NCBI GenBank assembly: GCA_029204045.2 | Contig: CM055074.1 | Location: forward strand, 16,171,164-16,235,163 | Origin: Tillandsia leiboldiana | Lineage: Eukaryota > Streptophyta > Magnoliopsida > Poales > Bromeliaceae | Length of the DNA: 64,000 nt | Direction: 5' to 3' | Shown: positions 1 to 9,836 of the stretch, piece after piece | How positions within the stretch are numbered: position 1 is the first letter of the stretch | Layout of the letters: every line of letters begins with the position of its first letter | Notes under the pieces: generated by a model | Told to the model about the DNA's origin: nothing | Databases searched by the model: none | What the model saw: the letters and a program-made list of their open reading frames with translations, nothing else | Translations under genes and position numbers: made by a program

Positions 1-1
1 C

Positions 2-226
2 CTCGAAACTAAAACACACCCCGAACCAAGAAAAGAAAAGCCCAACATCAGCAACATCGTCAACCCCAATTCTCTATTTGGAAAGCAGCCGAAAATAGCG
101 AAAAGTCCAAAAATTCCAAAAGGCCGATGCCTTCACCCCAATCAAACAAGAACAGGTTCCAGCATCGTCTCCATTTCTGGAGTAGCCCTTTCGAAGTTTT
201 CGCCTCGTTCGCAAGTTTCGGCGTAA
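2..226 (+). other. Open frame at window edge, possible gene fragment
   Basis: A frame is open from the left edge through 74 codons to a TAA at 224-226. Its composition (Lys, Ser, Pro, Asn) is not low-complexity and it lies outside the retrotransposon that begins at 280. It could be the 3' end of a host exon or a fragment of an older element. I do not recognise the protein. Another frame on the minus strand is also fairly open here, and a run of this length can occur by chance, so support is weak. Confidence 0.2.
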
Positions 227-506
227 AGACGAGAAAACAAGGAGAGAAGTGTTGAAGATGTCCCTGCTATGGCTGTAAATGTTAAGGATTTTGTATTGGC
301 GTATTTCGTGAAATGAAATAAGTCTCGAAGATTGAAGATGAAGAATTGTGGATCAACTACATCAATCTCAAGAAGAATGCATTCGGAATGATCAGGTACG
401 TTTAACTAAATAATTTTGGTGATCCGAATACATTTGAGTAGTTTAGAAACACTTGGATAAGTTGTCATTGCATAAAAATCAAAAACTAGACAAGTTGGAT
501 GTTCAG

Positions 507-732
507 GATCCGGATCAGACCAATCGAGTCCGGACCCCGAACATAGTTTAGTTAATGCGGTTTTTCAGTCCGGACTACCCCTGTTCAAGTCCGGACCTCG
601 AACATTAATTTCTGCAAAATTGCATGAACAGTCCGGACCTCCCCTGTTTCAGTCCGGACCCCGAACTGTGTTTTATCAGAAAATCTTCTGAAAAAGACGA
701 CAGTCCGGATCAGCCTTAATCCAGTCCGGACC
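507..732 (+). promoter_or_regulatory. Palindrome array in U3 of element A (AGTCCGGACT type)
   Basis: Eight sites with core TCCGGA lie in about 225 bp, ending about 65 bp before the TATA-like box. The first is GATCCGGATC (507-516); the rest are AGTCCGGAC followed by C or T, except one AGTCCGGATC. AGTCCGGACT is its own reverse complement. Several sites are followed by CCCCGAAC or CCTCGAAC. The position and repetition suggest binding sites for a dimeric factor; the factor is unknown. Confidence 0.65.
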
Positions 733-1137
733 GTCGTGCGGGAAAAATTCTGTTAAGTCAGTTTTTGATTCTTATCCTATTCCGAAGATTTCTAACCTAT
801 AAATTAACCATAATTTCATCTTTTAGGGTAATCGATATATGTGGAACAACTGAGAATTAATCGAATGATCGATTAAATAAAATTATCGAAAAATCCACAA
901 ATATAGAGAAGAAAGGAAAACACAATTAAACTTATGTTTCTTCATCTATATTGTTCAATTTGATTCTAGGTTTTCCTTATCTATCTTTGATCTAAGTATT
1001 CAGAGGATCATCACCAAACAAAACAACGATCTATCTAGAATCGGCGCGAGGATTCGCATGGCCTTGTGGATTCAAGGTGTGATCGCTCTTGTGGACTCGG
1101 AGCGAGGCGCATTCGTGTGATTGAGGCGTGCCGCATT

Positions 1138-1233
1138 TGTGACGCCCCACTTCCCAGGGGGTCACCTATCCTAGAACTACTCTAGCTCTAGCACGCTTAA
1201 CTCTGATGTTCCTCTTGGATCTTGCTACCATCC
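1138..1233 (-). promoter_or_regulatory. 5S rRNA-derived Pol III control region, outer Cassandra 3' LTR
   Basis: Reverse complement of the 3' half of plant 5S rRNA. The box A segment (AGTTAAGCGTGCT) is at 1190-1202 and box C at 1149-1171. Box C here reads GGATAGGTGACC, where the other three copies in this nest read GGATGGGTGACC. The base just upstream of box A also differs from the other copies. Confidence 0.8.
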
Positions 1234-1436
1234 AAAATGCTATAGCCGGGTTAGAGATTTAGTCCTATTATATCATTTATATAGAGGACTAATCCAAATT
1301 CCGGGGGTGTCACATTCTTCCCCCCTTTAAGCCCTGACGTCCACGTCAGGCTCAATGTGACACCCCTGGAATTTGCATTTGTCCTATATATAAATGATAT
1401 AATAGGACTAAATCTCTAACCCGGCTATAGCATTTT

Positions 1437-1532
1437 GGATGGTAGCAAGATCCAAGAGGAACATGAGAGTTAAGCGTGCTAGAGCTAGAGTAGTTCTAGG
1501 ATGGGTGACCCCCTGGGAAGTGGGGCGTCACA
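1437..1532 (+). promoter_or_regulatory. 5S rRNA-derived Pol III control region, inner Cassandra 5' LTR
   Basis: Box A (AGTTAAGCGTGCT) at 1468-1480 and box C (GGATGGGTGACC then CCCTGGGAAGT) at 1499-1521 match plant 5S rRNA with nearly correct spacing. The 5S 5' end is not present as a recognisable sequence, so this is a control region within an LTR and not a 5S gene. Confidence 0.88.
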
Positions 1533-1836
1533 ATTGGTATCAGAGCCAATCACCAGCCGGAAATGTGAGATGAGTCTCGGCTGAGCCAGGGTTATATAGC
1601 GGGTAGAGTGTGGCTCCCCGGCTAATGACCGTTGTAGGTGGAGTGCAGCTCCCTACAAGGTCGGGCTAAGGCTAGCGAGACGAGTCTCACATCGCCTGGT
1701 GCTTGTGAGTGTGCTTGAGCCTGACGTGGACGTCAGTGCTTAAAGGGGGGAAGAATGTGACACCCCCGGAATTTGCATTTGTCCTATATATAAATGATAT
1801 AATAGGACTAAATCTCTAACCCGGCTATAGCATTTT

Positions 1837-1932
1837 GGATGGTAGCAAGATCCAAGAGGAACATGAGAGTTAAGCGTGCTAGAGCTAGAGTAGTTCTAGG
1901 ATGGGTGACCCCCTGGGAAGTGGGGCGCCACA
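1837..1932 (+). promoter_or_regulatory. 5S rRNA-derived Pol III control region, inner Cassandra 3' LTR
   Basis: Same arrangement as in the 5' LTR: box A at 1868-1880 and box C at 1899-1921. The LTR end here is GCGCCACA, against GCGTCACA in the 5' LTR. Confidence 0.88.
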
Positions 1933-2118
1933 CTCAAGCACACTCACAAGCACCAGGCGATGTGAGACTCGTCTCGCTAGCCTTAGCCGACCTTGTGAGG
2001 AGCTGCACTCCACTCACAACGGTCATTAGCCGGGGAGCCTCGCTCTACCCGCTATATAACCCTGGCTCAGCCGAGACTCATCTCACATTTCCGGCTGGTG
2101 AATGGCTCTGATACCAAC

Positions 2119-2214
2119 TGTGACGCCCCACTTCCCAGGGGGTCACCCATCCTAGAACTACTCTAGCTCTAGCACGCTTAACTCTCATGTTCCTCTTGGA
2201 TCTTGCTACCATCC
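2119..2214 (-). promoter_or_regulatory. 5S rRNA-derived Pol III control region, outer Cassandra 5' LTR
   Basis: Reverse complement of the 5S 3' half, with box C at 2130-2152 and box A at 2171-2183. This is the promoter-proximal LTR of the minus-strand Cassandra and has the consensus box C. Confidence 0.85.
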
Positions 2215-2311
2215 AAAATGCTATAGCCGGGTTAGAGATTTAGTCCTATTATATCATTTATATAGAGGACTAATCCAAATTCCGGGGGTGTCACAGCATT
2301 GGTGAAGACCG

Positions 2312-2400
2312 TGGATACGGTTGGACGTCGTGGATTCGACGTTGGACTTTGTGGATTCGATTTTGGACGCAAATCGTGGATTCGAGGCGCGTCGTGAAGC
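2312..2400 (+). repeat. GTGGATTCGA short repeats in R/U5 of element A
   Basis: Four to five variants of CGTGGATTCGA lie close together here, downstream of where transcription should begin. The same motif recurs in the corresponding part of every copia LTR in the window. Its role is unknown. Confidence 0.6.
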
Positions 2401-2681
2401 GAGCGGAGAAGATCAACTAGGAGCGTATGAAAAAGGTTGAGTGGTTGGTTTACGGTAAATCACCTTATACGTGTTTTAATTCTAGTGGATTTCGCCGTGT
2501 TATCGGTCCCGTGGTTTTTACTCCTGTGACAGAGTTTTCCACGTAAATCTTGTGTACTTTATTTATTTTCCGCATTGGGTTATTTTTACGCAATGATTTG
2601 GTGTGTTTATTGTTTAGACCTATTCACCCCCCCTCTAGGTGGTTTTTTCCCTATTCAAATCCATATAATCCATAAACCACA

Positions 2682-2698
2682 AGTGGTATCAGAGAGGG
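2682..2698 (+). other. Primer-binding site of element A
   Basis: AGTGGTATCAGAGAGGG directly follows the LTR end. TGGTATCAGAG complements the 3' end of initiator methionine tRNA, the usual primer for plant copia elements. Confidence 0.85.
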
Positions 2699-2714
2699 AA
2701 TAGGATTGTAAACA

Positions 2715-5700
2715 ATGGTTGAAGGTGGAAACATCAATAGACCACCGTTCTTCGATGGGACAAACTATGCTTATTGGAAAGTACGCATGAGAGCGTTTTT
2801 AATTTCCATCGATGAACGGGTTTGGCAATCAATTGAGTTTGGATAGACAAATGCTACTGAGGTTATAGTCGATGTTGTCACCATCAAACCTAGGTCGAAA
2901 TGGACTAAGAAAGAAATTGATTCTTCTTCTTACAACGGCAAAGGAATTAACGCCTTATTTAATGCTTTGTCGCAAACCGAATTCTCCCGCGTCTCGGCAT
3001 GTGAGACTGCGAAAGAAATCTGGGATGTTCTACAAGTTATACATGAGGGAACAAGTTTAGTGAAGATTCAAAAACTGCAAATGTTTACAAGCAAATTTGA
3101 CTCAATTTTTATGGCAGAAAATGAATCATTCACAGATTATTATACACGATTGCAAGATATCGGTAATACATGTGCTAACTTGGGAGAGAAAATTCCAGAA
3201 TCAAAAGTTGTAAGAAAAATTTTGAGAACTCTTCCGGAAAGATTTCGCCCTAAGGTCGCAGCCATTGAAACAGTAAAACACCCGGACGAAATCAAAGTAG
3301 AAGAATTAGTTGGTGCACTTCAAACGTATGAAATGACTTTACCTACTAACTATTCTTCTGGAAAGCCTTCCTCTTCTTCTAAGTCTTCAGGTTTTGCATT
3401 GAAATCAACAAAGGAAGAAGACGCAGATTCATCCTCCTCAGACGTAGATGAGAATATATCAATGGAGGATTTCGAGAAACAACTTGCACTCTTGACGAGA
3501 AAATTTCGCCGAAACTTTCGAAGGGGAAATTCAAGTAAATCGTCATCCTTCGTTAAGTCCAAGAAAGGCAAAGGATCTTCAAGCTTTAAGTCAAGAAAGC
3601 AAGAGGGTTCTTCAAAGGACAATAAGAACTCTGAGGGACAAATTTAATGTTTCAAGTGCCGAGGTTATGGCCACATCTCAACGGAATGTCCCAACAAGAA
3701 TCCATCAAAGAAGAAGGCTATGCAAGCCGTCACTTGGGAAAACACTTCTACTTCCAATGAGTCATCTTCCAGTGATGAGGACGATAACGCCACAGCATTC
3801 CACGTGTCCACAACTTCTCCTTATATGTGCTTTTCAGCGACTTCCTCTGGTTCATTGTCCAACACCTTGGATGAAAAGAATGCAACGGACGATGAACCGA
3901 GCGACTCCGAAGGTGAAGACTTTGCTTTTGCCTACCATAAACTATTAAAGGATTCAAAGAAATTGGCAAAGCAAAACAAGAGTTTGAGAAGAAGTTTGCG
4001 GGATCTTGAAGAACAATCTAAAGAAGCAACTTCTCTCTCAAACGCTCTTGAAGCGGAAAAGGATAACTTGGTTAAAATCAATGTTTCCCTTCAAGAGAAG
4101 AACGAGCATTTCGAGAAGGAGCATATCAAACTGGTGGATAAAGCTAACTACTTCTTGAAGCTCTACTCCGACACTCGACAAGAAAAATTGGAGATGACGA
4201 AGACCATATTCCAACTCAAGGACGATTTGAAGCGATTTTCTTCTGGAAGGAGCAAGTTGGATAAATTGCTTGGTATCGGTCAAACGAATCGGTTGGGTCT
4301 TGGATACACTCGAACCAGCAATGATCCAAGTTCGAGTGGAACGGTTTTTGTGCCCCAGTCGGTTTCTCCTCCTCCGACGAAAATCACTGCCTCCAACGTT
4401 AACAAGCCTACCTCATCTACTTCGGGTTCCCCATTCACTAAGGTATGTTTTCGTTGCGGTTTTGCAGGGCACACAAGACAAAATTGCAAGAATGGAGCGA
4501 AGCGATCAAATCAAGCGACTCTTGCAACAACTACCAACAAGTTCATCCCTCAGAAATCAAGGGAGAATCTTTCAAAGGTAAAGAACCTTGGTAGTACACC
4601 TAACAAGACGACGTCATCATGGATTGCAAAGAAAAGTGATCAAGCGAACAAGACGCATTCACCAAGAAAATCAATGTCACAATCATTGCCGACGCATTCC
4701 AAAACTTGCAAGGTTTGGGTGCGCAAAGGTAAAGTCTTCCCTTGTCTTGTCATTCATACATCACTCTATGCGTATGACAATTCGTCTTGGTATCTGGATA
4801 GTGGTTGCTCACGCCACATGACCGGAGATAAAAATATTTTTCAAACTCTTGAGAAAACCTCCGGAGGACATGTAGTTTTTGGAGATGGACGATCTTCAAA
4901 AATTGTCGGCAAAGGAACCATTGCTATTCCAGATGGCCCGGCTTTAAACAATGTTTTGTTTGTTGAAGGCCTTAAGACTAACCTCATAAGCATTAGCCAA
5001 CTTTGTGATTATGGTTTTTCAGTTAATTTCTCTTCTGTAGAATGTCTTGTAACTGATGTAAATCATTCATTTATTTTGAAAGGGGTTAGGTCACAGAACA
5101 ATTGCTATGTAGTTCCTAGTAAAACAAGTCAAAATTGTAACCTAGTGTCATTTGATAATGAAACACTTTGGCATGAAAGACTAGGTCACATTAACTTTAA
5201 GGAACTATCTAGAATTTCTAACAAAGACATTGTTAGAGGTGTTCCTAAATTGAACTTCAAGGAAAACCTTGTGTGTGGTGGTTGCCAAAAGGGAAAACAA
5301 ACGAGATCCACTCACAAGAATTTGAACCATATAGGAACAAAACAGCCATTAGAATTATTGCATATGGATTTAATGGGGCCAACTCGTCAACCTAGTTTGG
5401 GTGGAAAATGGTATATTTTTCTTTTGGTTGATAATTTCTCTAGATATTCTTGGGTAGAATTTTTAAAGAGAAAGCGGATACTTTTGACTCTTTTCATGAT
5501 ATATGTCATCGGATTATGATTGAGAAAAATGAAAAGATTGTCCGTGTTCGCAGTGATAGAGGTGGATAATTCATTAATTCAAAATTCATTGATTTTTGCT
5601 CTTCAAATGGCATAAAACATGAATTCTCTGCACTTTATACACCGCAGCAAAACGGTGTAGTCGAGCGCAAAAATAGAGTTGTTCAAGAGATGGCACGTGT

Positions 5701-6599
5701 TATGCTTCATAGCCGGAAACTTCCTTTATATTTTTGGGCTAAAGCAATTAACACTGCTATCTATGTAATCAATCGCATCTATTTGCGCCCGGGTACTTTG
5801 AATATCCTATATGAGCTATGGTTTAATAGAAAACTTAATATCAAGTACTTACGTATCTTTGGGAGTCACTGTTACATTTTACGCGATCGAGAAAATCTTA
5901 GAAAATTCGACTCTCGAAGTGATGAAGGAATTTTTATGGGTTATTCTACAAATAGTAGAGCATATCGAGTATATAATCTTGAATCAAAAACGATGATTGA
6001 ATTAATTAATGTTAAAGTAGATGAAGCTTCTCACTTGTCTTCTGATAAATCTACTCTTGATATGTCTCTTGATGATGAATCTCTTGCTAATGATATTGCA
6101 TCCTTGCATGATAAATCTTCTGAAAATTTTGATGCATCTCATGGTTCTTCTAGTTCATCTAATGTGCAGGAATCATCACAAATTCCCCCGAGTACTCCGT
6201 TACCTCAAACGCTACGAATCTCCAAGGACCATCCGGAATCAAACATCATTGGAGATCCTCAAAAAGGAGTTAGGACTCGGAGACAATTGGAATGTGGAGT
6301 CGCATGTTACGTCTCCATGGTAGAACCAATGAATAATGATGAAGCTCTTCAGGACGACTATTGGATTGAAGCAAAACAAGAAGAGCTCAATCAATTCGAA
6401 AGGAACAAAGTCTGGGAACTAACGAAGCCCCCGAAGCAACAACATATAATCGGTACAAAATGGATTTTCAAGAACAAGAAAAATAAAGAAGGTACCGTTA
6501 TTCGAAACAAAGCAAGATTAGTTGCTCAGGGCTATTCACAAGTTGAAGGTATTGACTTTGATGAAACTTTTGCCCCGGTAGCCCGTCTCGAGTTAATTC
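2715..6599 (+). pseudogene. gag-pol of element A, multiply broken and truncated
   Basis: Starts at the ATG at 2715 (MVEGGNINRPP, as in element D). Gag runs through a UBN2-type retrotransposon domain, a CCHC knuckle near 3650-3690, a coiled coil (about 3900-4250) and a second knuckle (CFRCGFAGHTRQNC, about 4447-4488). Protease follows (WYLDSGCSRHMTG, about 4790-4830; DSG active site), then the GAG-pre-integrase zinc region (about 5160-5290), the integrase core and the start of reverse transcriptase. Breaks: TAG at 2844-2846 where D has Trp, TAA near 3646-3648, a one-base loss near 5463 that shifts the frame, TAA near 5567 in the integrase, then truncation by element B within FAPVARLE. It cannot make Gag-Pol. 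Three of the four defects are stops reachable by single base changes, the pattern of an old methylated copy. Confidence 0.85.
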
Positions 6600-7779
6600 T
6601 GTAGGTTTTTATATATTAAGGATCCACAAGGATCTAAATAGGTACTATCAAACAACTAGAGGGGGGGGGGGGTGAATAGGTGTAATACATAAAAACAAAT
6701 CTCAGTGCAAAATAAAAACCAATGCGGAAAATAAAAACAGCACACCGAGATTTACGTGGAAACTCCAATCCAGGAGAAAAACCACGGGACCAACACGCAA
6801 TAATAATCCAATAAGAAAAGGAAGAATAACAAGGTGATTACCGACTCTACGGGCTCAACCCCTCCTTCAAGTTCTTCGGACCTTGCGCTCCACCGATTGC
6901 ACGTCCACTGCACACGTTCGAATCCACAAACGCCTCTCGAATCCACGAGCACACGTTTCTAATCCATGAAACGCCTTCAACACACCAAATCCACGATGCT
7001 ACGTCGAATCCACGACGCAAACTCAGCCGATAAGAATATTGGCTTCGATGGTGATCCTTTGCTTAGATTATCATTGAGGAACCGTAGAAGGAATCTCTAA
7101 GCAAAGACTAGATCAATTCGACAAAAGATGATCTTGGAAGAACCGTCGAATTGACCTAAAAGAGGCTAAAGAGAAGAACGATAAAAAACAACCTCTAGGG
7201 TTGCTCTCGAGTGTTTCTAGATTGATCGGTAAGTATCGAGAAACCCTAAGTATCTATTTATAACCCTTGAAAACAAATTAGAGTCAGTTTAGGAAACTTT
7301 TCCCGAGATGACATTGTGTACCGGTACCAAATAACGTGTTCCGGTACTCAATGGTGCAAACACAGATTTTTCTATTGTGTTCCGGTACCCAAGTATGTGT
7401 TCCGGTACGCAATGCAAATTACAAAAAATTCTGTGTCGGGTTTGAGGAACTCAAAGTGTGGTTCCGGTACTCAATGTAAAAACTAATTTTTCTAAGATAA
7501 GCTTTATCCAAAACAGACCTAGTACCGGAATCCAAACTTAAAATAAGTTGTAAGTTAAAACCAAGTTCCTAAAACCAAGTCTAAACCGAGTTTCAATAAT
7601 TTCCTGATTCCAATGATTATAAATGTACTTAAATCCCCATGATTTAATTAACCATACCTGAGTGTTATCTTGAGCTCATGTTGAATCTTCAATGAGTCTT
7701 TGAAAGCTGATTTGACAATTTGATCCCTTTAAGACTCCGACTCAACTCACGAAATATGCCAACACAAAAAGCCGTAACA
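6600..7779 (-). repeat. 3' LTR of element B
   Basis: In plus orientation it starts TGTAGGTTTT and ends GCCGTAACA, so it has TG...CA ends on the minus strand; 1180 bp. The TATA-like box reads TTATAAATAGATAC on the minus strand near 7249-7263. A long G tract (about 6661-6672) is the C-rich U5 motif found in all copia LTRs of this window. GTGGATTCGA-type repeats occur at about 6910-7015 (minus). Confidence 0.85.
7318..7531 (-). promoter_or_regulatory. Palindrome array in U3 of element B (GTACCGGTAC type)
   Basis: Six sites in about 210 bp share the core (T/A)CCGG(T/A): one perfect palindrome GTACCGGTAC at 7318-7327, four GTTCCGGTAC and one GTACCGGAAT. They lie upstream of the minus-strand TATA, as the GATCCGGATC arrays do in C, D, F1 and F2. 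Confidence 0.6.
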
Positions 7780-8338
7780 ATCTCCCCCTTTGGCAATTTC
7801 GTGACAAAACCCAAAAATACATAAAAACGCTCAAGTCACTCATCTCAAACCAAAAAATCGAAATTCAATGTCATCACCAAAACATTGATTTTCTTTGCGT
7901 GAAAGATCCAATAAATACAAATTACATTTGAACCAAACAGTCCTAGTACTCTATGACTTAGGACTTGAAGTCTTAAAGTGATGTCATTCCTGCAAAAAAA
8001 AACTCCAAACAAAATCAAACGTTAGTCGTTAGAAATTAAAATCCTACATTTGATTCGTCTTCCTTTTGGTTCTTTTGTTTTTCCGGCTCTTTTGTTTTGT
8101 GGCTCTTGTTCTCAATCTTTTCTTTATCTCCCCCTATCTTGAGCATCTCTATTCTCCCCCTTTATGATACGTCCATCTCATTTCCGTTCTCCCCCTTTTT
8201 GTCACAAATTGTCAAACAGTTAATATAGACAAAAAGAAACATACTAGAAGGATAAGTTCTTAGTTACATGCCCATTACAGTTCTTGTTCATCACAAAGTG
8301 AAAAGAAACTGAAAGCCAAAAACAAGAAGGAAAAGAAG
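7780..8338 (-). other. Purine tract and noncoding 3' internal region of element B
   Basis: The purine tract (minus: CCAAAGGGGGAGAT) abuts the LTR at 7780-7793. The next few hundred bases match the 3' internal ends of F1 and F2 (for example around 7860-7900 and 8190-8220). A splice-acceptor-like TTTTTTTGCAG followed by GAAT lies near 7988-8000 on the minus strand and is also kept in F1 and F2. No coding frame is supported. Confidence 0.6.
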
Positions 8339-9117
8339 TCACTCATCCTCATTTGAATCATCGTCATCATCATCATGTGATGTTGGTCCATGCGATGTAC
8401 TCGGTGCAGTTGCTCCAGTGACCACATCATCATGTTTGCACCCAAGGATATCGAAGATTTTCTTTAAACCATCCTCAAGTTTCTTGAAGCCTTGCTCCAT
8501 CCTTTTCTTTAAGGAGCGAACATCCCGATGCAATGTTTGAAGTGTTACTACCTCATCTGTTTCAGGAGATTCTTGGCGAGGCGGTGTACTCGGTGTCGCT
8601 TCACTTGCATAGCCTTTTGTATGCCCAAAAGTCTTCAAAGTGCTAATCGACTTGGCTAAGGTGATACCATTAATTGCCCCCAAGCCGTAATCATATTTGG
8701 CACAAGAAATGTCAACTCCGTGATCTTCTAGAAGACGAGTTATCAAAATTGGATACGGAAGAAGCTCACGTTGCCTTGTTCCCTCAATGACATGTACCAT
8801 TTGTTGCCAAATAAGAAAAGGAATATTGATATTAATTCCATTTGCACTCTCCGGGTGACCAAGGAAAAAGAGAAGAAATATGACTTCGTTCCAATAGAGC
8901 CTTGCAAAGTCTGGCACTTCACGACATAGCTCGTTAAAGTTAACGTGTCGCTCTCCAATGCATGTACGGTTTGCAAATCTGGCACGGCGTTTTGCACTCA
9001 CATGCTGTTCACTTTCATCCACATTGGATCGCCGTTGAGAGCGCTCGCGTATTACCGGTCCACCGGTACTTCTACGCGGATCGGAGAATCCGCACCCTTC
9101 TTTTTCCTAGGAGCCAT
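8339..9117 (-). pseudogene. Accessory (env-position) ORF of element B, N-terminal frameshift
   Basis: An ORF between pol position and 3' LTR, on the same strand as the element, where SIRE-type elements carry their env-like ORF. A natural start is the ATG at 9117 (MAPRKKKGADSP, basic), but that frame stops after about 21 codons; the frame of the main body is open from about 9090 to 8339, so a one-base shift near 9040-9090 is likely. The body has a hydrophobic segment (FARLYWNEVIFLLFF), a region ending LITRLLEDHGVDIS, a charged coiled coil and a C-terminal ILGC followed by an Asp-rich tail. No clear signal peptide or transmembrane anchor is evident. The middle resembles, from memory only, the putative plant transposon protein family (PF20167). 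Function is unknown. The proteins in C and D share the coiled coil and LGC end. Confidence 0.6.
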
Positions 9118-9417
9118 AGGTGTTGGGTTATACGTAATATAGATCTAAATAGGGGAAAAAACCTAGAGGGGGGTGAATAGGTGTAAACAATAAACACTCA
9201 AAAAATCATTGCGCAATAAAACCCAATGCGGAAATATAAATGAACACGCAAGATTTTTACGTGGAAAAACTCCAAGCCGGAGTAAAAAACCACGGGACCG
9301 ATAACACGGTGAAATCCACTAGAATTAAAACACGTACAAGGTGATTTAACGTACTCACAGACGACTCAACCTTTTACCATACGCTCCTAGTTGATCTTCT
9401 CCGCTCGCTCCGCAACG

Positions 9418-9592
9418 CGTCTCGAATCCACGATCTGCGTCCAACGCCGAATCCACGGCGTCCAACGTCGAGTCCACGACGTCCGACCGAATCCACGGTC
9501 TTCACCCAGTAGCACGCTTCGAATCCACGAACGTACCTCGCTCCGAATCCACGAGAGTGGTTGAACCTTGAATCCACAAGGACACGCGAGTC
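9418..9592 (-). repeat. GTGGATTCGA repeats in LTR of element C
   Basis: About eight variants of TCGAATCCACG (plus orientation) occur in 175 bp, in the R/U5 part of the minus-strand LTR. Element D has the same run at 57132-57308. Confidence 0.6.
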
Positions 9593-9836
9593 CACGCGCC
9601 GATTTTTGGGGAAATCGTTGTTTTTGGGTGGTGATGATCCGCCGAATACTTAGATTAGAAATAGATCGGAAATACCATCTAAGTATTCATTGATTTGATT
9701 CTACTCAAAATCTGAGTATGAAAACCTAGAATCAAATCAATCAATTATAGATGAAGAAACATAGAATTAAATCTAGTATTTCCTTTCTTCTCTATATGTG
9801 GATTATTCTATCACGGCCGTCTTTTTCAATATATGC

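Larger units (their letters stand above)
1356..1932 (+). mobile_element. Cassandra-type TRIM (inner, plus), complete
   Basis: A complete 577-bp element: 5' LTR 1356-1532, 3' LTR 1756-1932 (177 bp each, two differences by eye), primer site TGGTATCAGAGC at 1535-1546 one base pair-step after the LTR, and a purine tract (AAAGGGGGGAAGA) at 1742-1754. The direct repeat CTCAA flanks it (1351-1355 and 1933-1937). The internal 223 bp has no coding capacity. It inserted into the internal region of the outer, oppositely oriented Cassandra, close to that element's purine tract. Such elements depend on proteins of other retrotransposons for movement; which ones is not shown here. Confidence 0.95.
1138..2295 (-). 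mobile_element. Cassandra-type TRIM (outer, minus), interrupted
   Basis: A terminal-repeat retrotransposon in miniature on the minus strand: LTRs at 1138-1314 and 2119-2295 (177 bp each, differing at two positions by eye), primer site complementary to initiator Met-tRNA next to the right LTR (about 2105-2117), and a purine tract next to the left LTR (1315-1330). It codes for no protein. GCATT flanks it on both sides (1133-1137 and 2296-2300), a perfect target duplication. It sits in the LTR of element A and is split by a second Cassandra. Without that insertion it is 576 bp. The final 96 bases of each LTR match the 3' half of plant 5S rRNA, which defines Cassandra. Confidence 0.93.
280..2681 (+). 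repeat. 5' LTR of element A, split by Cassandra elements
   Basis: The LTR runs from TGTTAAGG to CCACA, immediately before the primer site at 2682. Removing the Cassandra nest and one 5-bp duplication leaves about 1.24 kb. Its start matches the LTR starts of F1, F2, C and D (a conserved stretch around ATTTCGTGA). A palindrome array lies at 507-732 and a TATA-like CTATAAATT near 798-806, so transcription should start near 830. The part after the Cassandras (2296-2681) carries the GTGGATTCGA repeats and the C-rich motif common to all copia LTRs here. Confidence 0.8.
280..6599 (+). mobile_element. Element A: SIRE-type Ty1/copia retrotransposon, 5' part
   Basis: A copia element with 5' LTR, primer site, gag and pol, cut off in the reverse-transcriptase region by minus-strand element B at 6600. 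The LTR opens with TGTTAAGG at 280. The five bases before it, GTAAA (275-279), are the likely left target duplication; the right copy would lie beyond the window. Gag has two zinc knuckles around a coiled coil, typical of the SIRE/Maximus lineage. The 3' part of pol and the 3' LTR should lie to the right of 64000, once the nested insertions are passed. Two nested Cassandra elements interrupt the LTR. Confidence 0.85.
6600..9120 (-). mobile_element. Element B: copia retrotransposon, 3' end (minus)
   Basis: Minus-strand element inserted into A's pol. Visible parts from left to right are the 3' LTR (6600-7779), the purine tract, a noncoding stretch and an accessory ORF ending at 9117, where element C cuts it off. 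AATTC (6595-6599) precedes it and is the expected left target duplication; the partner should lie beyond the window. Its LTR end and 3' internal region resemble those of F1 and F2, so B looks like a fuller relative of those gag-only elements, but its U3 array uses a different palindrome. Confidence 0.8.

Noticed and set aside
1437..1532. A genuine 5S rRNA gene
   Set aside because: Only the 3' half with boxes A and C is present and it is an exact part of a repeated 177-bp LTR with primer site and purine tract.
1839..2111. 90-codon frame across the Cassandra nest
   Set aside because: It crosses an LTR and an inverted internal region of two different insertions, so it is accidental.
8945..9180. 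Plus-strand frames over the accessory ORF of B (repeat at 27597-27832)
   Set aside because: Antisense shadows of the minus-strand ORF that run into the neighbouring LTR.
9374..9595. Minus-strand frame with Asp-Val-Gly-Arg-Arg repeats (also 28025, 57058, 63461)
   Set aside because: Translation of the GTGGATTCGA repeat cluster in LTR R/U5; no start context or downstream coding frame.
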